Assembly: GCF_020055635.1 (NCBI RefSeq)
Contig: NZ_JAIPUT010000012.1
Span: 28,186 to 92,185 of the forward strand
Origin: Marivita sp.
GTDB taxonomy: Bacteria; Pseudomonadota; Alphaproteobacteria; Rhodobacterales; Rhodobacteraceae
Reading direction: 5' to 3'
DNA length: 64,000 nt
The translations under genes were made by a program, and so were the position numbers. The notes beneath the pieces were generated by a model. That model did no database searches, was not told the DNA's origin, and saw only the letters and a list, made by a program, of their open reading frames with translations. Position 1 is the first letter of the stretch, and every line of letters begins with the position of its first letter. Below, piece after piece: positions 43,763 through 53,925 of the stretch.

Positions 43763-44977
43763 ATGTCGAAGATCAAAGTCGAAAACCCCATCGTTGAAAT
43801 GGATGGCGATGAAATGACCCGGATCATCTGGGATTTCATCAAGAAGAAACTGATCCTGCCCTATCTGGACGTCGATCTGCTCTATTACGATCTCGGGATC
43901 GAAGAGCGTGACCGCACCGAGGACAAGGTCACGATCGACGCCGCCGAAAAGACCAGGGAGGTCGGCGTCGCCGTCAAATGCGCGACGATCACCCCCGACG
44001 AGGCACGGGTCGAGGAGTTCGGTCTCAAGCAGATGTGGCGCAGCCCGAACGGCACGATCCGCAACATCCTCGGCGGCGTGATCTTTCGCCAGCCGATCAT
44101 CTGCCGCAACGTGCCGCGCCTCGTGCCCGGCTGGACCCAGCCCATCGTGGTGGGCCGCCACGCCTTTGGCGACCAGTACAAGGCCACGGATTTCAAGTTT
44201 CCCGGGCCAGGCAAGCTGACGATGAAATTCGTCGGAGAAGACGGCCAGGTCATCGAACGGGATGTCTATGACGCACCGTCCTCCGGCGTCTTCATGGGGA
44301 TGTACAACCTCGACGCCTCGATCCGCGATTTCGCGCGCGCGTCGCTGAACTATGGCCTGAACCTTGGCTGGCCGGTCTACCTGTCGACAAAGAACACGAT
44401 CCTCAAGCAATATGACGGCCGCTTCCTCGAGATCTTCCAGGAAATATACGACGCCGAGTTTCGCGAGGCGTTCGAGGCGAAAGGCATCGAATACCAGCAC
44501 CGCCTGATCGACGACATGGTCGCCTCGGCGCTCAAATGGTCTGGGGGGTTTGTCTGGGCCTGCAAGAACTACGACGGCGACGTGCAGTCAGACACCGTGG
44601 CGCAGGGCTTCGGATCGCTGGGCATGATGTCCTCGATCCTCATGACGCCCGATGGCAAGATCGTCGAATCCGAAGCCGCCCATGGCACCGTCACCCGCCA
44701 TTACCGCCAGCACCAGGCGGGAGAACAGACCTCGACCAACTCCATCGCCTCGATCTACGCCTGGACCGGCGCGCTCAAGCACCGCGCCAAGCTGGACGAG
44801 AACATCAGCCTGCGCGCCTTTGCCGAAACGCTGGAGCGGGTGGTGGTCGAAACCGTCGAGGCCGGGTTCATGACCAAGGACCTTGCCCTGCTTGTCGGAC
44901 CCGAACAAAGCTGGCTGACGACGATGGGCTTTCTCGAAAAACTCGATCAGCGGCTCAACGCCGCGCTCACCGGCTGA
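43763..44977 (+). CDS. icd: NADP-dependent isocitrate dehydrogenase
   Basis: A 404-residue TCA-cycle enzyme converting isocitrate to 2-oxoglutarate with NADPH formation. It is of the eukaryote-like dimeric type: [20 protein letters not shown], the substrate loop [40 protein letters not shown] (metal aspartates) and [20 protein letters not shown] (cofactor). GGAAAGGGAG precedes the ATG. It is a housekeeping gene with no evident operon partner. Confidence 0.96.
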   Translation: MSKIKVENPIVEMDGDEMTRIIWDFIKKKLILPYLDVDLLYYDLGIEERDRTEDKVTIDAAEKTREVGVAVKCATITPDEARVEEFGLKQMWRSPNGTIRNILGGVIFRQPIICRNVPRLVPGWTQPIVVGRHAFGDQYKATDFKFPGPGKLTMKFVGEDGQVIERDVYDAPSSGVFMGMYNLDASIRDFARASLNYGLNLGWPVYLSTKNTILKQYDGRFLEIFQEIYDAEFREAFEAKGIEYQHRLIDDMVASALKWSGGFVWACKNYDGDVQSDTVAQGFGSLGMMSSILMTPDGKIVESEAAHGTVTRHYRQHQAGEQTSTNSIASIYAWTGALKHRAKLDENISLRAFAETLERVVVETVEAGFMTKDLALLVGPEQSWLTTMGFLEKLDQRLNAALTG

Positions 44978-45037
44978 TGCCGGGGCGGTCGGCGACGGAG
45001 GCTTGACAAGAGGAACATATGTCATAATTGCTGACCT

Positions 45038-45658
45038 ATGTTCCTGCTCAGCACACCCCCCGCCGACCGCCATTCCCCCTTCGAGGACGCGCAAGGTATC
45101 CTCGTCGGCGCCACGCTCGTCGCCCTCGGCATCCAGTTTCTCGCCTCGGCAAACCTGATGACGGGCCAGATCGCCGGGTTGTCCCTGCTCGGCAGCTACG
45201 CAACCAGCTGGTCCTTCGGCGTGATCTTCTTCGTGCTCAACCTGCCCTTCTACCTGCTCGCCGTGCAGCAACTGGGCTGGACCTTCACCTTCAAGACCTT
45301 TGGCGCGGTGGCGGTGATGTCGGCGATCTCGGAACTCTTCCCGCTGATCCTGACGGTCGAGACCGTCCACCCGGCCCTCGGCGCCGCACTGGCGGGGGTG
45401 CTGATCGGTGTCGGTCTGATCGTCCTCTTCCGGCACGGTGCGACGCTGGGTGGCGTGGGCATCGTGGCGCTCTGGCTTCAGGACAGGCACGGCATCCAGG
45501 CGGGCAACACGCAGCTTGGCTTCGATCTTCTGGTCTTCGGCCTCGCGTTTTTCCTGCTGCCGGCTCCGGTGGTCCTCTGGTCGCTCTTCGGCGCGGTGAT
45601 CCTCAACCTCATCATCACCGTCAACCACCGCCGCGACCGCTACGTGGCGCGCTCCTAG
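45038..45658 (+). CDS. YitT family membrane protein
   Basis: A 206-residue inner-membrane protein with about five to six helices. Family features are ILVGATLVALGIQFLASANL, GQIAGLSLLGSYATSWSFGV, FVLNLPFYLLAVQQLGWTFT and the glycine-rich RHGATLGGVGIVALWLQ. It lacks the C-terminal DUF2179 domain of longer YitT proteins. Transport substrate is unknown. TTGACA at 45003 with an AT-rich CATAAT downstream could be its promoter, although the spacer is short. Confidence 0.87.
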   Translation: MFLLSTPPADRHSPFEDAQGILVGATLVALGIQFLASANLMTGQIAGLSLLGSYATSWSFGVIFFVLNLPFYLLAVQQLGWTFTFKTFGAVAVMSAISELFPLILTVETVHPALGAALAGVLIGVGLIVLFRHGATLGGVGIVALWLQDRHGIQAGNTQLGFDLLVFGLAFFLLPAPVVLWSLFGAVILNLIITVNHRRDRYVARS

Positions 45659-45896
45659 GTCGTTTACCGCAGCCGGAGCGTCGAAAACGACATCCTGTCG
45701 CAATTGGAGCAGAGTTTGCCCGGTGTTCGGGCGCAGCGTTTCCGGGACAGCACGGAGACGCGCATGCGCGGTGATCGGTCCACACTTGCAGTGATCCTGC
45801 GCACGATCGGCGCGCGACGCGGGCGCGCGGCCCGGGGCCGGCCCTGACGGGGAAATCAAAGGCCAGCCGTCCCGTCCCCCATCGAAAGTCCCGAAC

Positions 45897-47432
45897 ATGA
45901 CCGATCTTTCCCCACGTCGCGCCGGAGGCCGTGCCGCCCGACGCTTTGCCCGCGCCAATCCGCTTGCCGATGACCTGCGCCCGATCCGCCCCGGCATGTC
46001 CGGCGGCCGCTACGCACCGCTCGCCACGCAGGATCTCGACCGCATCCACGACGCCGCCCTGCGCGCGCTGGAAGAGATCGGGCTGGCCGATGCGCCGCCC
46101 TCGGGTGTCCGGCTCCTGACAGACGCCGGAGCGCGGCTTGGCGATGACGGCCGCATCCGCTTTCCCCGGGCGCTGGTCGAAGACATGCTGGCCCTGGCCA
46201 ACCGGACGGTGACCCTGCATGGCCGCGATCCGCGCCACGACCTCGACCTGTCGGGCACCCGCGTGCATTACGGCACCGCCGGGGCGGCGGTGCACCTGGT
46301 GGATGTCGCGACCGGTGCCTATCGCGACAGTACGGTGCAGGATCTGCACGACGCCGCGCGCATTGCCGACCAGCTGGACAACATCCATTTCCTGCAGCGC
46401 CCGATGGTGGCCCGCGACATCCCCGACACCCGCGAGATGGAGCTGAACACCATCTATGCCTGCTGCTCCGGGACACTGAAACATATAGGCACCTCCTTTT
46501 CCGAAGCCGCCACCGTGCCCGAGGCGCTCGACCTGCTGCACCTGGTCGCGGGTGGTGAAGCGGCGTGGCGGGCGCGGCCCTTCGTGTCGAACTCGAACTG
46601 TTTCGTCGTCCCGCCGATGAAATTCGCCACCGAATCCTGCGAAGTCATGGAGGCCTGCATCCGCGGCGGCATGCCCGTGCTGCTGCTCAGCGCCGGTCAG
46701 GCGGGCGCCACCGCTCCGGCCTCGATCGCCGGGGCCATCGTGCAGGCCGTGGCCGAATGCCTGGCGGGCGTCGTCTATGTCAACGCGCTGGCGCCGGGCC
46801 ACCCGGCGATCTTCGGCACCTGGCCCTTCGTGTCGGACCTGCGCACCGGTGCGATGTCCGGCGGTTCGGGCGAACAGGCGCTGCTGACGGCGGGCTGTGC
46901 CCAGATGCACCGCTATTACGGGCTCTGCGGCGGCGCGGCGGCCGGCATGGCCGATGCCAAGCTGCCGGACATGCAGGCCGGGTGGGAACAGATGTGCTCG
47001 AACGTGCTGGCCGGTCTTGCCGGGCTCAACATGGTCTACGAAGCGGCGGGGATGCACGCGTCCCTCCTGGGCTTCTGCCACGAAAGCCTGATCCTGGGCG
47101 ACGACCTGATCGGCCAGGCGCTGCGCTGTGTCCGCGGCATCGACGTCGCCGAAGACGACCTGAGCCTCGACGTGATGCGCGCCACCTGCCTTGGCGGGCC
47201 GGGACATTATCTCGGCAGCGACGACACGCTCAAACGCATGCAGCGCGATTATGTCTACCCGGCGCTTGGCAACCGCGCCTCACCCAAGGAATGGGTGGAA
47301 CAGGGCCAGCCGATCCTCGTCGACACCGCCACCGCCCGCAAAGAGATGATCCTGTCGCACCCCTCGCGCGCCCGTCTTGCGCCGGATGTGGACAGGGCAA
47401 TCCGCAACCGTTTCAACATCCACCTCGCCTGA
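45897..47432 (+). CDS. MttB-family corrinoid methyltransferase homologue (non-pyrrolysine)
   Basis: A 511-residue TIM-barrel protein of the trimethylamine methyltransferase superfamily (LDRIHDAALRALEEIGLADA, VHYGTAGAAVHLVDV, STVQDLHDAARIADQLDNIH, MLLSAGQAGATAPASIAGA in outline). The frame is read without an internal TAG, so it lacks pyrrolysine and belongs with the betaine-type MttB homologues. These move a methyl group from quaternary amines to a corrinoid protein. No corrinoid protein gene is adjacent. A RamA-like activator lies 16 kb away. The substrate is unknown; glycine betaine or a related osmolyte is a guess. Confidence 0.85.
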   Translation: MTDLSPRRAGGRAARRFARANPLADDLRPIRPGMSGGRYAPLATQDLDRIHDAALRALEEIGLADAPPSGVRLLTDAGARLGDDGRIRFPRALVEDMLALANRTVTLHGRDPRHDLDLSGTRVHYGTAGAAVHLVDVATGAYRDSTVQDLHDAARIADQLDNIHFLQRPMVARDIPDTREMELNTIYACCSGTLKHIGTSFSEAATVPEALDLLHLVAGGEAAWRARPFVSNSNCFVVPPMKFATESCEVMEACIRGGMPVLLLSAGQAGATAPASIAGAIVQAVAECLAGVVYVNALAPGHPAIFGTWPFVSDLRTGAMSGGSGEQALLTAGCAQMHRYYGLCGGAAAGMADAKLPDMQAGWEQMCSNVLAGLAGLNMVYEAAGMHASLLGFCHESLILGDDLIGQALRCVRGIDVAEDDLSLDVMRATCLGGPGHYLGSDDTLKRMQRDYVYPALGNRASPKEWVEQGQPILVDTATARKEMILSHPSRARLAPDVDRAIRNRFNIHLA

Positions 47433-47469
47433 CGCGCCCTTCTTCTCTTTTCAAATATGCCGGGGGGTT

Positions 47470-47487
47470 CGGGGGGCTGGCCCCCCG
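47470..47487 (+). terminator. GC-rich hairpin after the MttB-family gene
   Basis: CGGGGGG pairs with CCCCCCG around CTGG, 37 nt downstream of the stop, in a context with pyrimidine-rich TTCTTCTCTTTTC before it. The same stem-loop core occurs at 33187-33206. Confidence 0.6.
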
Positions 47488-47586
47488 ACACACCGTCCAA
47501 AGCCCCATCTCCTTGCATCGAAGGACAAGGGACTGGCCCCGCCGCCCGCGATGCGCCATGAAGCGCGTATCGCGAAGGAGACCGCC

Positions 47587-47916
47587 ATGCCCTATCTCAT
47601 CCTCATGCTCGCCGTTCTGGCGGAAACCATCGGTACGACGGCGCTACAGGCCAGCCAGCAATTCAGCCGCCCGCTGCCCTCGGCCATCGTCGTTGTGGCC
47701 TATGGCGCGGCCTTCTACCTCTTGGCCATCGCGCTGAAATCCTTTCCGGTGGGCATCGCCTACGCGATGTGGTCCGGCATGGGGATCGTGTTCATCGCCA
47801 TCATCGGCTTCGCGGTGTTCGGCCAGCGGCTCGACCTCGCCGCGATCCTCGGCATCGCGCTGATCCTGGCGGGGATCGTGGTGATCAACATCTTCTCGAA
47901 CACCGCCATGCACTGA
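47587..47916 (+). CDS. SMR-family multidrug efflux protein (EmrE-like)
   Basis: A 109-residue, four-helix exporter. The essential Glu13 is in LMLAVLAETIGTTALQ. The conserved Tyr/Trp region is SFPVGIAYAMWSGMGIVFIA and the last helix is DLAAILGIALILAGIVVINI. It works as an antiparallel dimer exchanging protons for cationic compounds. ATG 47587 follows AAGGAGACC closely; the longer open frame upstream runs through the hairpin and is rejected. Confidence 0.93.
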   Translation: MPYLILMLAVLAETIGTTALQASQQFSRPLPSAIVVVAYGAAFYLLAIALKSFPVGIAYAMWSGMGIVFIAIIGFAVFGQRLDLAAILGIALILAGIVVINIFSNTAMH

Positions 47917-47937
47917 ACCGGAAGAACCGGAACAAGA

Positions 47938-47967
47938 AAACGCGCACCGGTTGCCCGATGCGCGTTT
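47938..47967. terminator. Bidirectional terminator between the SMR and outer-membrane protein genes
   Basis: AAACGCGCA (47938-47946) pairs with TGCGCGTTT (47959-47967) around a 12-nt loop. A-rich sequence lies on the left and T residues on the right, between convergent genes. Confidence 0.75.
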
Positions 47968-47992
47968 CCACTCTTGCAGCGGCGATCCGCCC

Positions 47993-48577
47993 TCAGAAGC
48001 GGAAGCTGCCGCGGATCGACACCGTGTCGGCGTCGACATCGACATCCGTGTCGTCGAAATCCTCGAACCGGTGCGCGAGGTATTCGCCACCGACGGAGAA
48101 TTGATCGGTCACCTTGTATTCGATGCCCACACCGCCGACGATCCCGGTGTCGTCACCGATATCGGTACCAAGATGGGCCGCACCCACCGTGCCGTAGAAC
48201 AACGTGCGGCCAAAGTCATAGCCGCCGCGCAGCTTGGCACGGATCACGTCGTCGACCTCGACACCGCCCAGGGCGATGTCTTCCCCGGCCTGGTAGTCAA
48301 GCTCGCCACCCAGGACGAACCTGCCGAAGTCGTAGTCGTACCCGCCAAAGACGCCGTAGACAGCCTCGCTGTCGTCGAAATCGTCGATATCGGCGGACAG
48401 TTCGCCAAAGCTCAGACCGGCATAGCCGCCGGTCCAGTCGCCGTCCATCGGACCGGTCGGAGCGACCGTCACGGGCTCGGCGATCATCGGCTCCGGCTGT
48501 GCCCCTGTCGGTCCCCCGGCATGGACCATGCCCGCGGCGGAGATCGCGGCGACCGTGCTTAGCAGAATGCGTTTCAT
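47993..48577 (-). CDS. Outer-membrane beta-barrel protein (OmpA/Opacity-like)
   Basis: A 194-residue protein with a signal peptide (MKRILLSTVAAISAAGMVHA) followed by an eight-strand barrel pattern (WTGGYAGLSFGELSADIDDF, YGVFGGYDYDFGRFVLGGEL, GIVGGVGIEYKVTDQFSVGG) and a C-terminal Phe (IRGSFRF), the outer-membrane sorting signal. Loops are strongly acidic. It is one of the small porin-like proteins abundant in alphaproteobacteria. GAGGA lies 6 nt before the ATG. Confidence 0.87.
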   Translation of the reverse strand: MKRILLSTVAAISAAGMVHAGGPTGAQPEPMIAEPVTVAPTGPMDGDWTGGYAGLSFGELSADIDDFDDSEAVYGVFGGYDYDFGRFVLGGELDYQAGEDIALGGVEVDDVIRAKLRGGYDFGRTLFYGTVGAAHLGTDIGDDTGIVGGVGIEYKVTDQFSVGGEYLAHRFEDFDDTDVDVDADTVSIRGSFRF

Positions 48578-48894
48578 GAGATATCCTCTTATGGTTTGTC
48601 GTGTTGCGTCGCGACAGGAGTCAGTCCGACCTGCCCCGCTCAGTCAGTAACGTCAGAAGTCTTGATCGCGTTTCAATGCCGATTGTCAGGACTTGGTTCC
48701 ACGGCCCGAATTTCCGGCTGAACCCTGCCGAAATCGGCGGGCGATCAGTGCTTTGTCGCCGGTTCCCTGTCACGGTCGCGTGAGGCACGAAATGTGGCCC
48801 CGCGGCAACACCGTGCCGATCTGGCTTTTTTGCTGGTGTTCCGCAACTCAGCCTAGTAACCCCCGCGCAACTCATCCCTGCACGAGACAAAGAC
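48578..48894. other. Divergent intergenic region before typA
   Basis: About 320 bases between the outer-membrane protein gene (minus) and typA (plus). A possible typA promoter is TTGCTG and TAGTAA with an 18-nt spacer, ending at about 48860. A CCGAAATCGGCGGG inverted repeat is present near 48730. Open frames here are short and unsupported. Confidence 0.4.
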
Positions 48895-50715
48895 ATGGAC
48901 CTTCGCAATATTGCGATCATCGCTCACGTGGACCACGGCAAGACGACGCTGGTCGACGAACTGCTCAAGCAATCCGGTGCCTTCCGCGCCAACCAGGCCG
49001 TCGCCGAGCGCGCCATGGACAGCAACGACCTCGAACGCGAACGCGGCATCACCATTCTGGCCAAGGCCACCTCGGTGGAATGGAAAGGCACGCGCATCAA
49101 CATCGTCGACACCCCCGGCCACGCCGATTTCGGCGGCGAGGTCGAACGCATCCTGTCGATGGTCGATGGCGTGGTCCTGTTGGTGGACGCCGCAGAAGGC
49201 CCGATGCCGCAGACGAAATTCGTGACCTCCAAGGCGCTGGCGCTGGGGCTGCGCCCGATCGTGGTGCTGAACAAGGTCGACAAGCCCGACGCCGAACCCG
49301 ACCGGGCGCTGGACGAATGTTTCGACCTCTTCGCCAACCTCGACGCCAACGAGGACCAGCTGGATTTCCCGCATATGTATGCCTCGGGCCGCTCGGGCTG
49401 GGCCGACACCACGCTGGACGGGCCGCGCAAGAACCTTGATGCCCTGTTCAAGCTGATCGTCGATCACGTCCCGGCCCCCAAGCAGATCAAGCATCAGGAC
49501 GAAGACTTCCGCATGCTGGCGACGACGCTGGGCGCGGACCCGTTCGTGGGTCGCATCCTGACCGGCCGGGTCGAGACCGGCCGCCTCAAGGTCGGCGCCA
49601 CCGTGCAGGCGCTGAGCCGCGTCGGCCAGAAGATCGAACAGTTCCGCGTCACCAAGATCCAGGCCTTCCGCGGGCTTGGTCCGCAGGACATCGACGAGGC
49701 GCTGGCAGGCGACATCGTCAGCATCGCGGGCATGTCCAAGGCGACCGTGGCCGACACGATCTGCGCGCTGGCCGTCGACGAACCGCTCGAGGCGCAACCG
49801 ATCGATCCTCCCACCATCACCGTGACCTTCGGCATCAACGACAGCCCGCTGGCTGGCCGCGATGGCAAGAAGGTCCAGTCGCGGGTGATCCGCGACCGCC
49901 TGATGAAGGAAGCGGAATCCAACGTCGCGATCAAGATCAAGGACACACCCGGTGGCGAAGCCTTCGAAGTGTCCGGCCGTGGCGAACTCCAGATGGGTGT
50001 CCTGATCGAGAACATGCGCCGCGAAGGGTTCGAGCTGTCGATCTCGCGTCCGCAGGTGATCATGAAGGAAGGCGAAGACGGCAAGATGCTGGAGCCGGTC
50101 GAGGAAGCCACGATCGACGTGGATGACGATTATTCCGGTGCGGTGATCGAAAAGCTGACCGGCGCGCGCAAGGGTGAACTGGTCGAGATGCGCCCCGCCG
50201 GTGCCGGCAAGACCCGCATCATCGCGCATGTCCCGTCGCGCGGCCTGATCGGCTACCACGGTGAATTTCTCACCGACACGCGCGGCACCGGGGTTCTCAA
50301 CCGCGTGTTCCACGGCTGGACCCCGCACAAGGGTCCGATCCCGGGCCGCCGCGCGGGCGTTCTGATCTCGATGGAAAACGGCACCTCCGTGGCCTACGCG
50401 CTGTGGAACCTCGAAGACCGGGGCCGCATGTTCATCGGCGCGCAGGAAGCGATCTATACCGGCATGATCATCGGCGAACACAGCCGCGAGAACGATCTCG
50501 AGGTGAACCCGCTCAAGGGCAAGAAACTGACCAACGTGCGCGCCTCGGGCACCGATGACGCGGTGCGCCTGACCACGCCGATCACGCTCTCGCTGGAAGA
50601 GGCCATCGCCTATATCAACGATGACGAACTGGTCGAAGTGACGCCGAACGCGATCCGTCTGCGCAAGCGCTATCTCGATCCGCATGAACGCAAGCGGATG
50701 TCGAAAGGCAACTGA
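48895..50715 (+). CDS. typA: Translational GTPase TypA/BipA
   Basis: A 606-residue ribosome-associated GTPase related to EF-G. The G motifs are present: [16 protein letters not shown] (G1), RGITI (G2), [14 protein letters not shown] (G3) and [15 protein letters not shown] (G4). The TypA-specific C-terminus ([36 protein letters not shown]) is complete. It assists ribosome assembly and stress adaptation. A terminator follows immediately. Confidence 0.96.
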   Translation: MDLRNIAIIAHVDHGKTTLVDELLKQSGAFRANQAVAERAMDSNDLERERGITILAKATSVEWKGTRINIVDTPGHADFGGEVERILSMVDGVVLLVDAAEGPMPQTKFVTSKALALGLRPIVVLNKVDKPDAEPDRALDECFDLFANLDANEDQLDFPHMYASGRSGWADTTLDGPRKNLDALFKLIVDHVPAPKQIKHQDEDFRMLATTLGADPFVGRILTGRVETGRLKVGATVQALSRVGQKIEQFRVTKIQAFRGLGPQDIDEALAGDIVSIAGMSKATVADTICALAVDEPLEAQPIDPPTITVTFGINDSPLAGRDGKKVQSRVIRDRLMKEAESNVAIKIKDTPGGEAFEVSGRGELQMGVLIENMRREGFELSISRPQVIMKEGEDGKMLEPVEEATIDVDDDYSGAVIEKLTGARKGELVEMRPAGAGKTRIIAHVPSRGLIGYHGEFLTDTRGTGVLNRVFHGWTPHKGPIPGRRAGVLISMENGTSVAYALWNLEDRGRMFIGAQEAIYTGMIIGEHSRENDLEVNPLKGKKLTNVRASGTDDAVRLTTPITLSLEEAIAYINDDELVEVTPNAIRLRKRYLDPHERKRMSKGN

Positions 50716-50742
50716 CGCCTGTCGGGCTTGGCAGAAAACAAG

Positions 50743-50775
50743 ACGGCGCACACCGAAAGGTCTGCGCCGTTTTTC
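50743..50775 (+). terminator. Intrinsic terminator after typA
   Basis: ACGGCGCA (50743-50750) pairs with TGCGCCGT (50763-50770) around a 12-nt loop, followed by TTTTTCTTTATT. An A-rich tract on the other side may also serve the minus-strand gene that ends at 50777. Confidence 0.9.
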
Positions 50776-50776
50776 T

Positions 50777-51064
50777 TTATTCGGTGGTTTCCACGATCAG
50801 CAATTCGCGCTCCGATGCGCCGCGCGCATGGTCCAGCGCGCGCTGGTACTCCGGACTGTTGTAGCAGGCCTCGGCATCCTCGATCGACGGAAACCGCGCC
50901 ACAACGTTGCGCGGCCGTTCCTGCCCCTCAAGCTGCACATAGCGGCCGCCGCGGGCAATGAACTGCCCGCCATGCTTGGCAATCGCCGGGCCCGCCAGTT
51001 CGGCGTATTTCGCATAGGCGTCGGGGTCGGTCACCGTGACATGGGCGATCCAGAGTGCAGGCAT
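50777..51064 (-). CDS. DUF1330 domain protein
   Basis: A 95-residue dimeric alpha/beta-barrel (ferredoxin-like) protein: ALWIAHVTVTDPDAYAKYAE, IAKHGGQFIARGGRYVQLEG and ARFPSIEDAEACYNSPEYQR match DUF1330. Its function is unknown. Its start is 3 nt from the alaS stop on the same strand, so it is likely co-transcribed with alaS. Confidence 0.9.
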   Translation of the reverse strand: MPALWIAHVTVTDPDAYAKYAELAGPAIAKHGGQFIARGGRYVQLEGQERPRNVVARFPSIEDAEACYNSPEYQRALDHARGASERELLIVETTE

Positions 51065-51067
51065 TTG

Positions 51068-53743
51068 TTATCCTTTCAAAACGGCTTCGGCGGCCTTGAT
51101 CGCGGCCTCGGCATTGCCTGCCGATGCGCCACCGCCCTGCGCCATGTCCGGACGGCCACCGCCGCCCTTGCCGCCCAATTCTGGCACGGCCGCTTTGACC
51201 AGATCAACTGCCGAAACGCGGCCTGTCAGATCCGAGGTCACTCCGGCTGCCACAGCCGCCTTGCCGCCGGTATCCGCGATCAGCAGAACCGCCCCCGACC
51301 CAAGCCGTTGCTTGTGCTCGTCAATCAGCGGCGGAAGGTCCTTGCCCGACACGCCCGACAGCACTTGGGCCAGGAATTTCACACCGTTGATCTCGCGGGC
51401 CTCGGCGCCGCCGCCCTGGCCCGATCCGCCGGCCATCGCCAGTTCCCGCCGCAGCTGTGCGACCTCGTTCGACAGCGCCTTGCGTTCGTCCAGCAGCGCC
51501 CGCACCCGTGCCGGCACGTCCGTGGACTGCGCCTTCAGTTCCAGCGCAACCTCGGCCAGCCGGTGATCCTGTTCCGACAGGTAGCGAAATGCCTCGGCCC
51601 CGGTCAGCGCCTCGATCCGCCGAACACCCGCGCTCGACGCGGAATCGCCCAGCGTGACGAACACGCCGATATCGCCCGTGCGCCGCACATGGGTGCCGCC
51701 GCACAGTTCGAGCGAATAGGTGTTGCCCGTGCTGCCCTTGCCCGATCCGGCATGTTCGCCCATCGACACGACCCGCACCTCGTCGCCGTATTTCTCGCCG
51801 AAAAGCGCCTGCGCGCCCATCGCACGGGCGTCATCCGGGGTCATGATCCGCGTCTCGACCTGCGCGTTCTGGCGGATGTACTCGTTCACCTCGGCCTCGA
51901 CCTGCTTCATCTCGTCCAGCGTGAGGGCCTTGCCGTGGCTGAAATCGAACCGCAGACGATCTGGCGCGTTCAGCGATCCGCGCTGCGCCACGTGATCGCC
52001 AAGCGCCCGGCGCAACGCTTCGTGCAGCAGGTGCGTGGCCGAATGGTTCGCCCGGATCGACGTGCGCCGGTGGTGATCCACCTCGAGCTGCACCGCCTCG
52101 CCGGTCTTGAACTTTCCGCGCCTGATCGTGACCTGATGCGCAAAAATCCTGCCGCCGCCCATGCGCTGCGTGTCCGTGACCTCGGCCTGATCGTCTTCGT
52201 TCTCGAGCCGCCGCAGCCAGCCGCTGTCGCCCACCTGGCCCCCGGCTTCGCCATAAAACGGCGTCTGGTTCAGCACGACCCAACCGGTTTCGCCTTCCGA
52301 CAGCGCGTCCACCGCCGCGCCATCCTTGACCAGCGCCAGCATCTGCCCTTCCGCGGCCTCGGTGTCGTAGCCCAGGAAATCGGTGGCGCCATGCGTTTCC
52401 GCCAGGTCGAACCAGATCGCCAGGTCCGCCGCTTCGCCCGATCCCGACCACGCCGCCCGCGCCTTGGCCTTCTGCTCGGCCATCGCGGCATCGAACCCGT
52501 CGGTATCCACGGTTCGGCCCTGTTCGCGCAGCGCGTCCTGCGTCAGATCCAGCGGGAACCCGTAAGTGTCGTAAAGCTTGAACGCCGCTGCACCGGGCAA
52601 CGGCGCGTCCTTGGCCAACCCGCCCAGTTCCTCGTCCAGCAGCTTCAGCCCGCGATCCAGCGTCTGCTTGAACCGCGTCTCCTCGAGCCGCAATGTCTCT
52701 TCGATCAGGGCCTGCGCCCGCGACAGCTCGGGGTAAGCCGCCCCCATCTGGCGTACCAGGGCCGGCACCAGACGGTGCATCACCGGATCCTGCGAGCCAA
52801 GCAGATGCGCATGGCGCATCGCGCGGCGCATGATCCGGCGCAGCACGTAGCCACGCCCGTCATTGCTGGGCATCACCCCGTCCGCGATCAGGAACGAGGT
52901 CGACCGCAGGTGATCGGCGATCACCCGGTGATGCGTCTTGCCCGGACCGTCCGGGTCGGACGAGCTTGCATCCGCCGACGCTTCGATCAGCGCGCGCATC
53001 GTGTCGGTGTCGTAATTGTCATGGCTGCCCTGCAACAGCGCGCCGATCCGTTCCAGCCCCATGCCGGTGTCGATCGACTGCATGTCGAGCGCCTTCATCG
53101 AGCCGTCTTCGAACTGTTCGTTCTGCATGAAGACGATGTTCCAGATCTCGATGAACCGGTCGCCATCCTCCTCGGGGCTGCCCGGAGGCCCCCCCCAGAT
53201 ATGGTCGCCGTGATCGTAGAAAATCTCGGTGCAGGGGCCACAGGGGCCGGTCGGGCCCATCTGCCAGAAATTGTCCGAGGTCGCGATGCGGATGATCCGG
53301 CTTTCCGGAACGCCGACTTTTTTCCAGATCTCGAACGCCTCGTCATCGGTGTGGTAGATCGTGACATAGAGACGCTCGGCCGGAATGCCGAAATGTTTCG
53401 TGATCAGTTCCCACGCAAAGGGGATCGCCTCGTCCTTGAAATAGTCGCCGAAGCTGAAGTTCCCCAGCATTTCGAAGAACGTGTGGTGCCGCGCCGTATA
53501 ACCGACATTGTCGAGATCGTTGTGCTTGCCTCCCGCGCGCACGCATTTCTGCGCCGTGGTCGCCCGCTGGTAATCGCGATGCTCGACCCCGGTGAACAGG
53601 TTCTTGAACTGCACCATGCCCGAGTTGACGAACATCAGCGTCGGGTCGTTGCGCGGCACAAGCGGGCTGGAGGCCACCACTTCGTGGCCCTGTTTTTCGA
53701 AGTAATTCAGAAAGGTGGAGCGGATATCGTTCAGCGTGGGCAT
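51068..53743 (-). CDS. alaS: Alanyl-tRNA synthetase
   Basis: An 891-residue enzyme charging tRNA-Ala, at full family length. It has the class II catalytic domain ([40 protein letters not shown]), the editing domain with its zinc-binding set ([19 protein letters not shown] and [13 protein letters not shown]) and a C-Ala domain ending with a glycine-rich [15 protein letters not shown] stretch. ATG 53743 opens with [20 protein letters not shown]; the 49 codons upstream are unsupported. Confidence 0.97.
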   Translation of the reverse strand: MPTLNDIRSTFLNYFEKQGHEVVASSPLVPRNDPTLMFVNSGMVQFKNLFTGVEHRDYQRATTAQKCVRAGGKHNDLDNVGYTARHHTFFEMLGNFSFGDYFKDEAIPFAWELITKHFGIPAERLYVTIYHTDDEAFEIWKKVGVPESRIIRIATSDNFWQMGPTGPCGPCTEIFYDHGDHIWGGPPGSPEEDGDRFIEIWNIVFMQNEQFEDGSMKALDMQSIDTGMGLERIGALLQGSHDNYDTDTMRALIEASADASSSDPDGPGKTHHRVIADHLRSTSFLIADGVMPSNDGRGYVLRRIMRRAMRHAHLLGSQDPVMHRLVPALVRQMGAAYPELSRAQALIEETLRLEETRFKQTLDRGLKLLDEELGGLAKDAPLPGAAAFKLYDTYGFPLDLTQDALREQGRTVDTDGFDAAMAEQKAKARAAWSGSGEAADLAIWFDLAETHGATDFLGYDTEAAEGQMLALVKDGAAVDALSEGETGWVVLNQTPFYGEAGGQVGDSGWLRRLENEDDQAEVTDTQRMGGGRIFAHQVTIRRGKFKTGEAVQLEVDHHRRTSIRANHSATHLLHEALRRALGDHVAQRGSLNAPDRLRFDFSHGKALTLDEMKQVEAEVNEYIRQNAQVETRIMTPDDARAMGAQALFGEKYGDEVRVVSMGEHAGSGKGSTGNTYSLELCGGTHVRRTGDIGVFVTLGDSASSAGVRRIEALTGAEAFRYLSEQDHRLAEVALELKAQSTDVPARVRALLDERKALSNEVAQLRRELAMAGGSGQGGGAEAREINGVKFLAQVLSGVSGKDLPPLIDEHKQRLGSGAVLLIADTGGKAAVAAGVTSDLTGRVSAVDLVKAAVPELGGKGGGGRPDMAQGGGASAGNAEAAIKAAEAVLKG

Positions 53744-53925
53744 GTGGGACCTGACTTCGCGGTGGTGTTGGGCGGGCAATTCCGGTTCGGCCTGAAATAG
53801 CCCCTGCCAAAGGGGCTGTCCACAGCAGAGGTGGGCACAAACGCAAACAGGGCAGCCTATCCGCCGCCCTGTGCAAGGCTCTTGCCGCAACCGACGCGGT
53901 ATCTGCGCCGGTGTCCGGCGATCCG

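Noticed and set aside
45897..47432. Pyrrolysine-containing MttB
   Set aside because: The frame is continuous without an internal TAG codon, so there is no site for pyrrolysine.
50684..53800. Plus-strand open frame of 1038 codons
   Set aside because: It lies opposite alaS and the DUF1330 gene, both clear proteins. Its composition is typical of GC-rich antisense reading.
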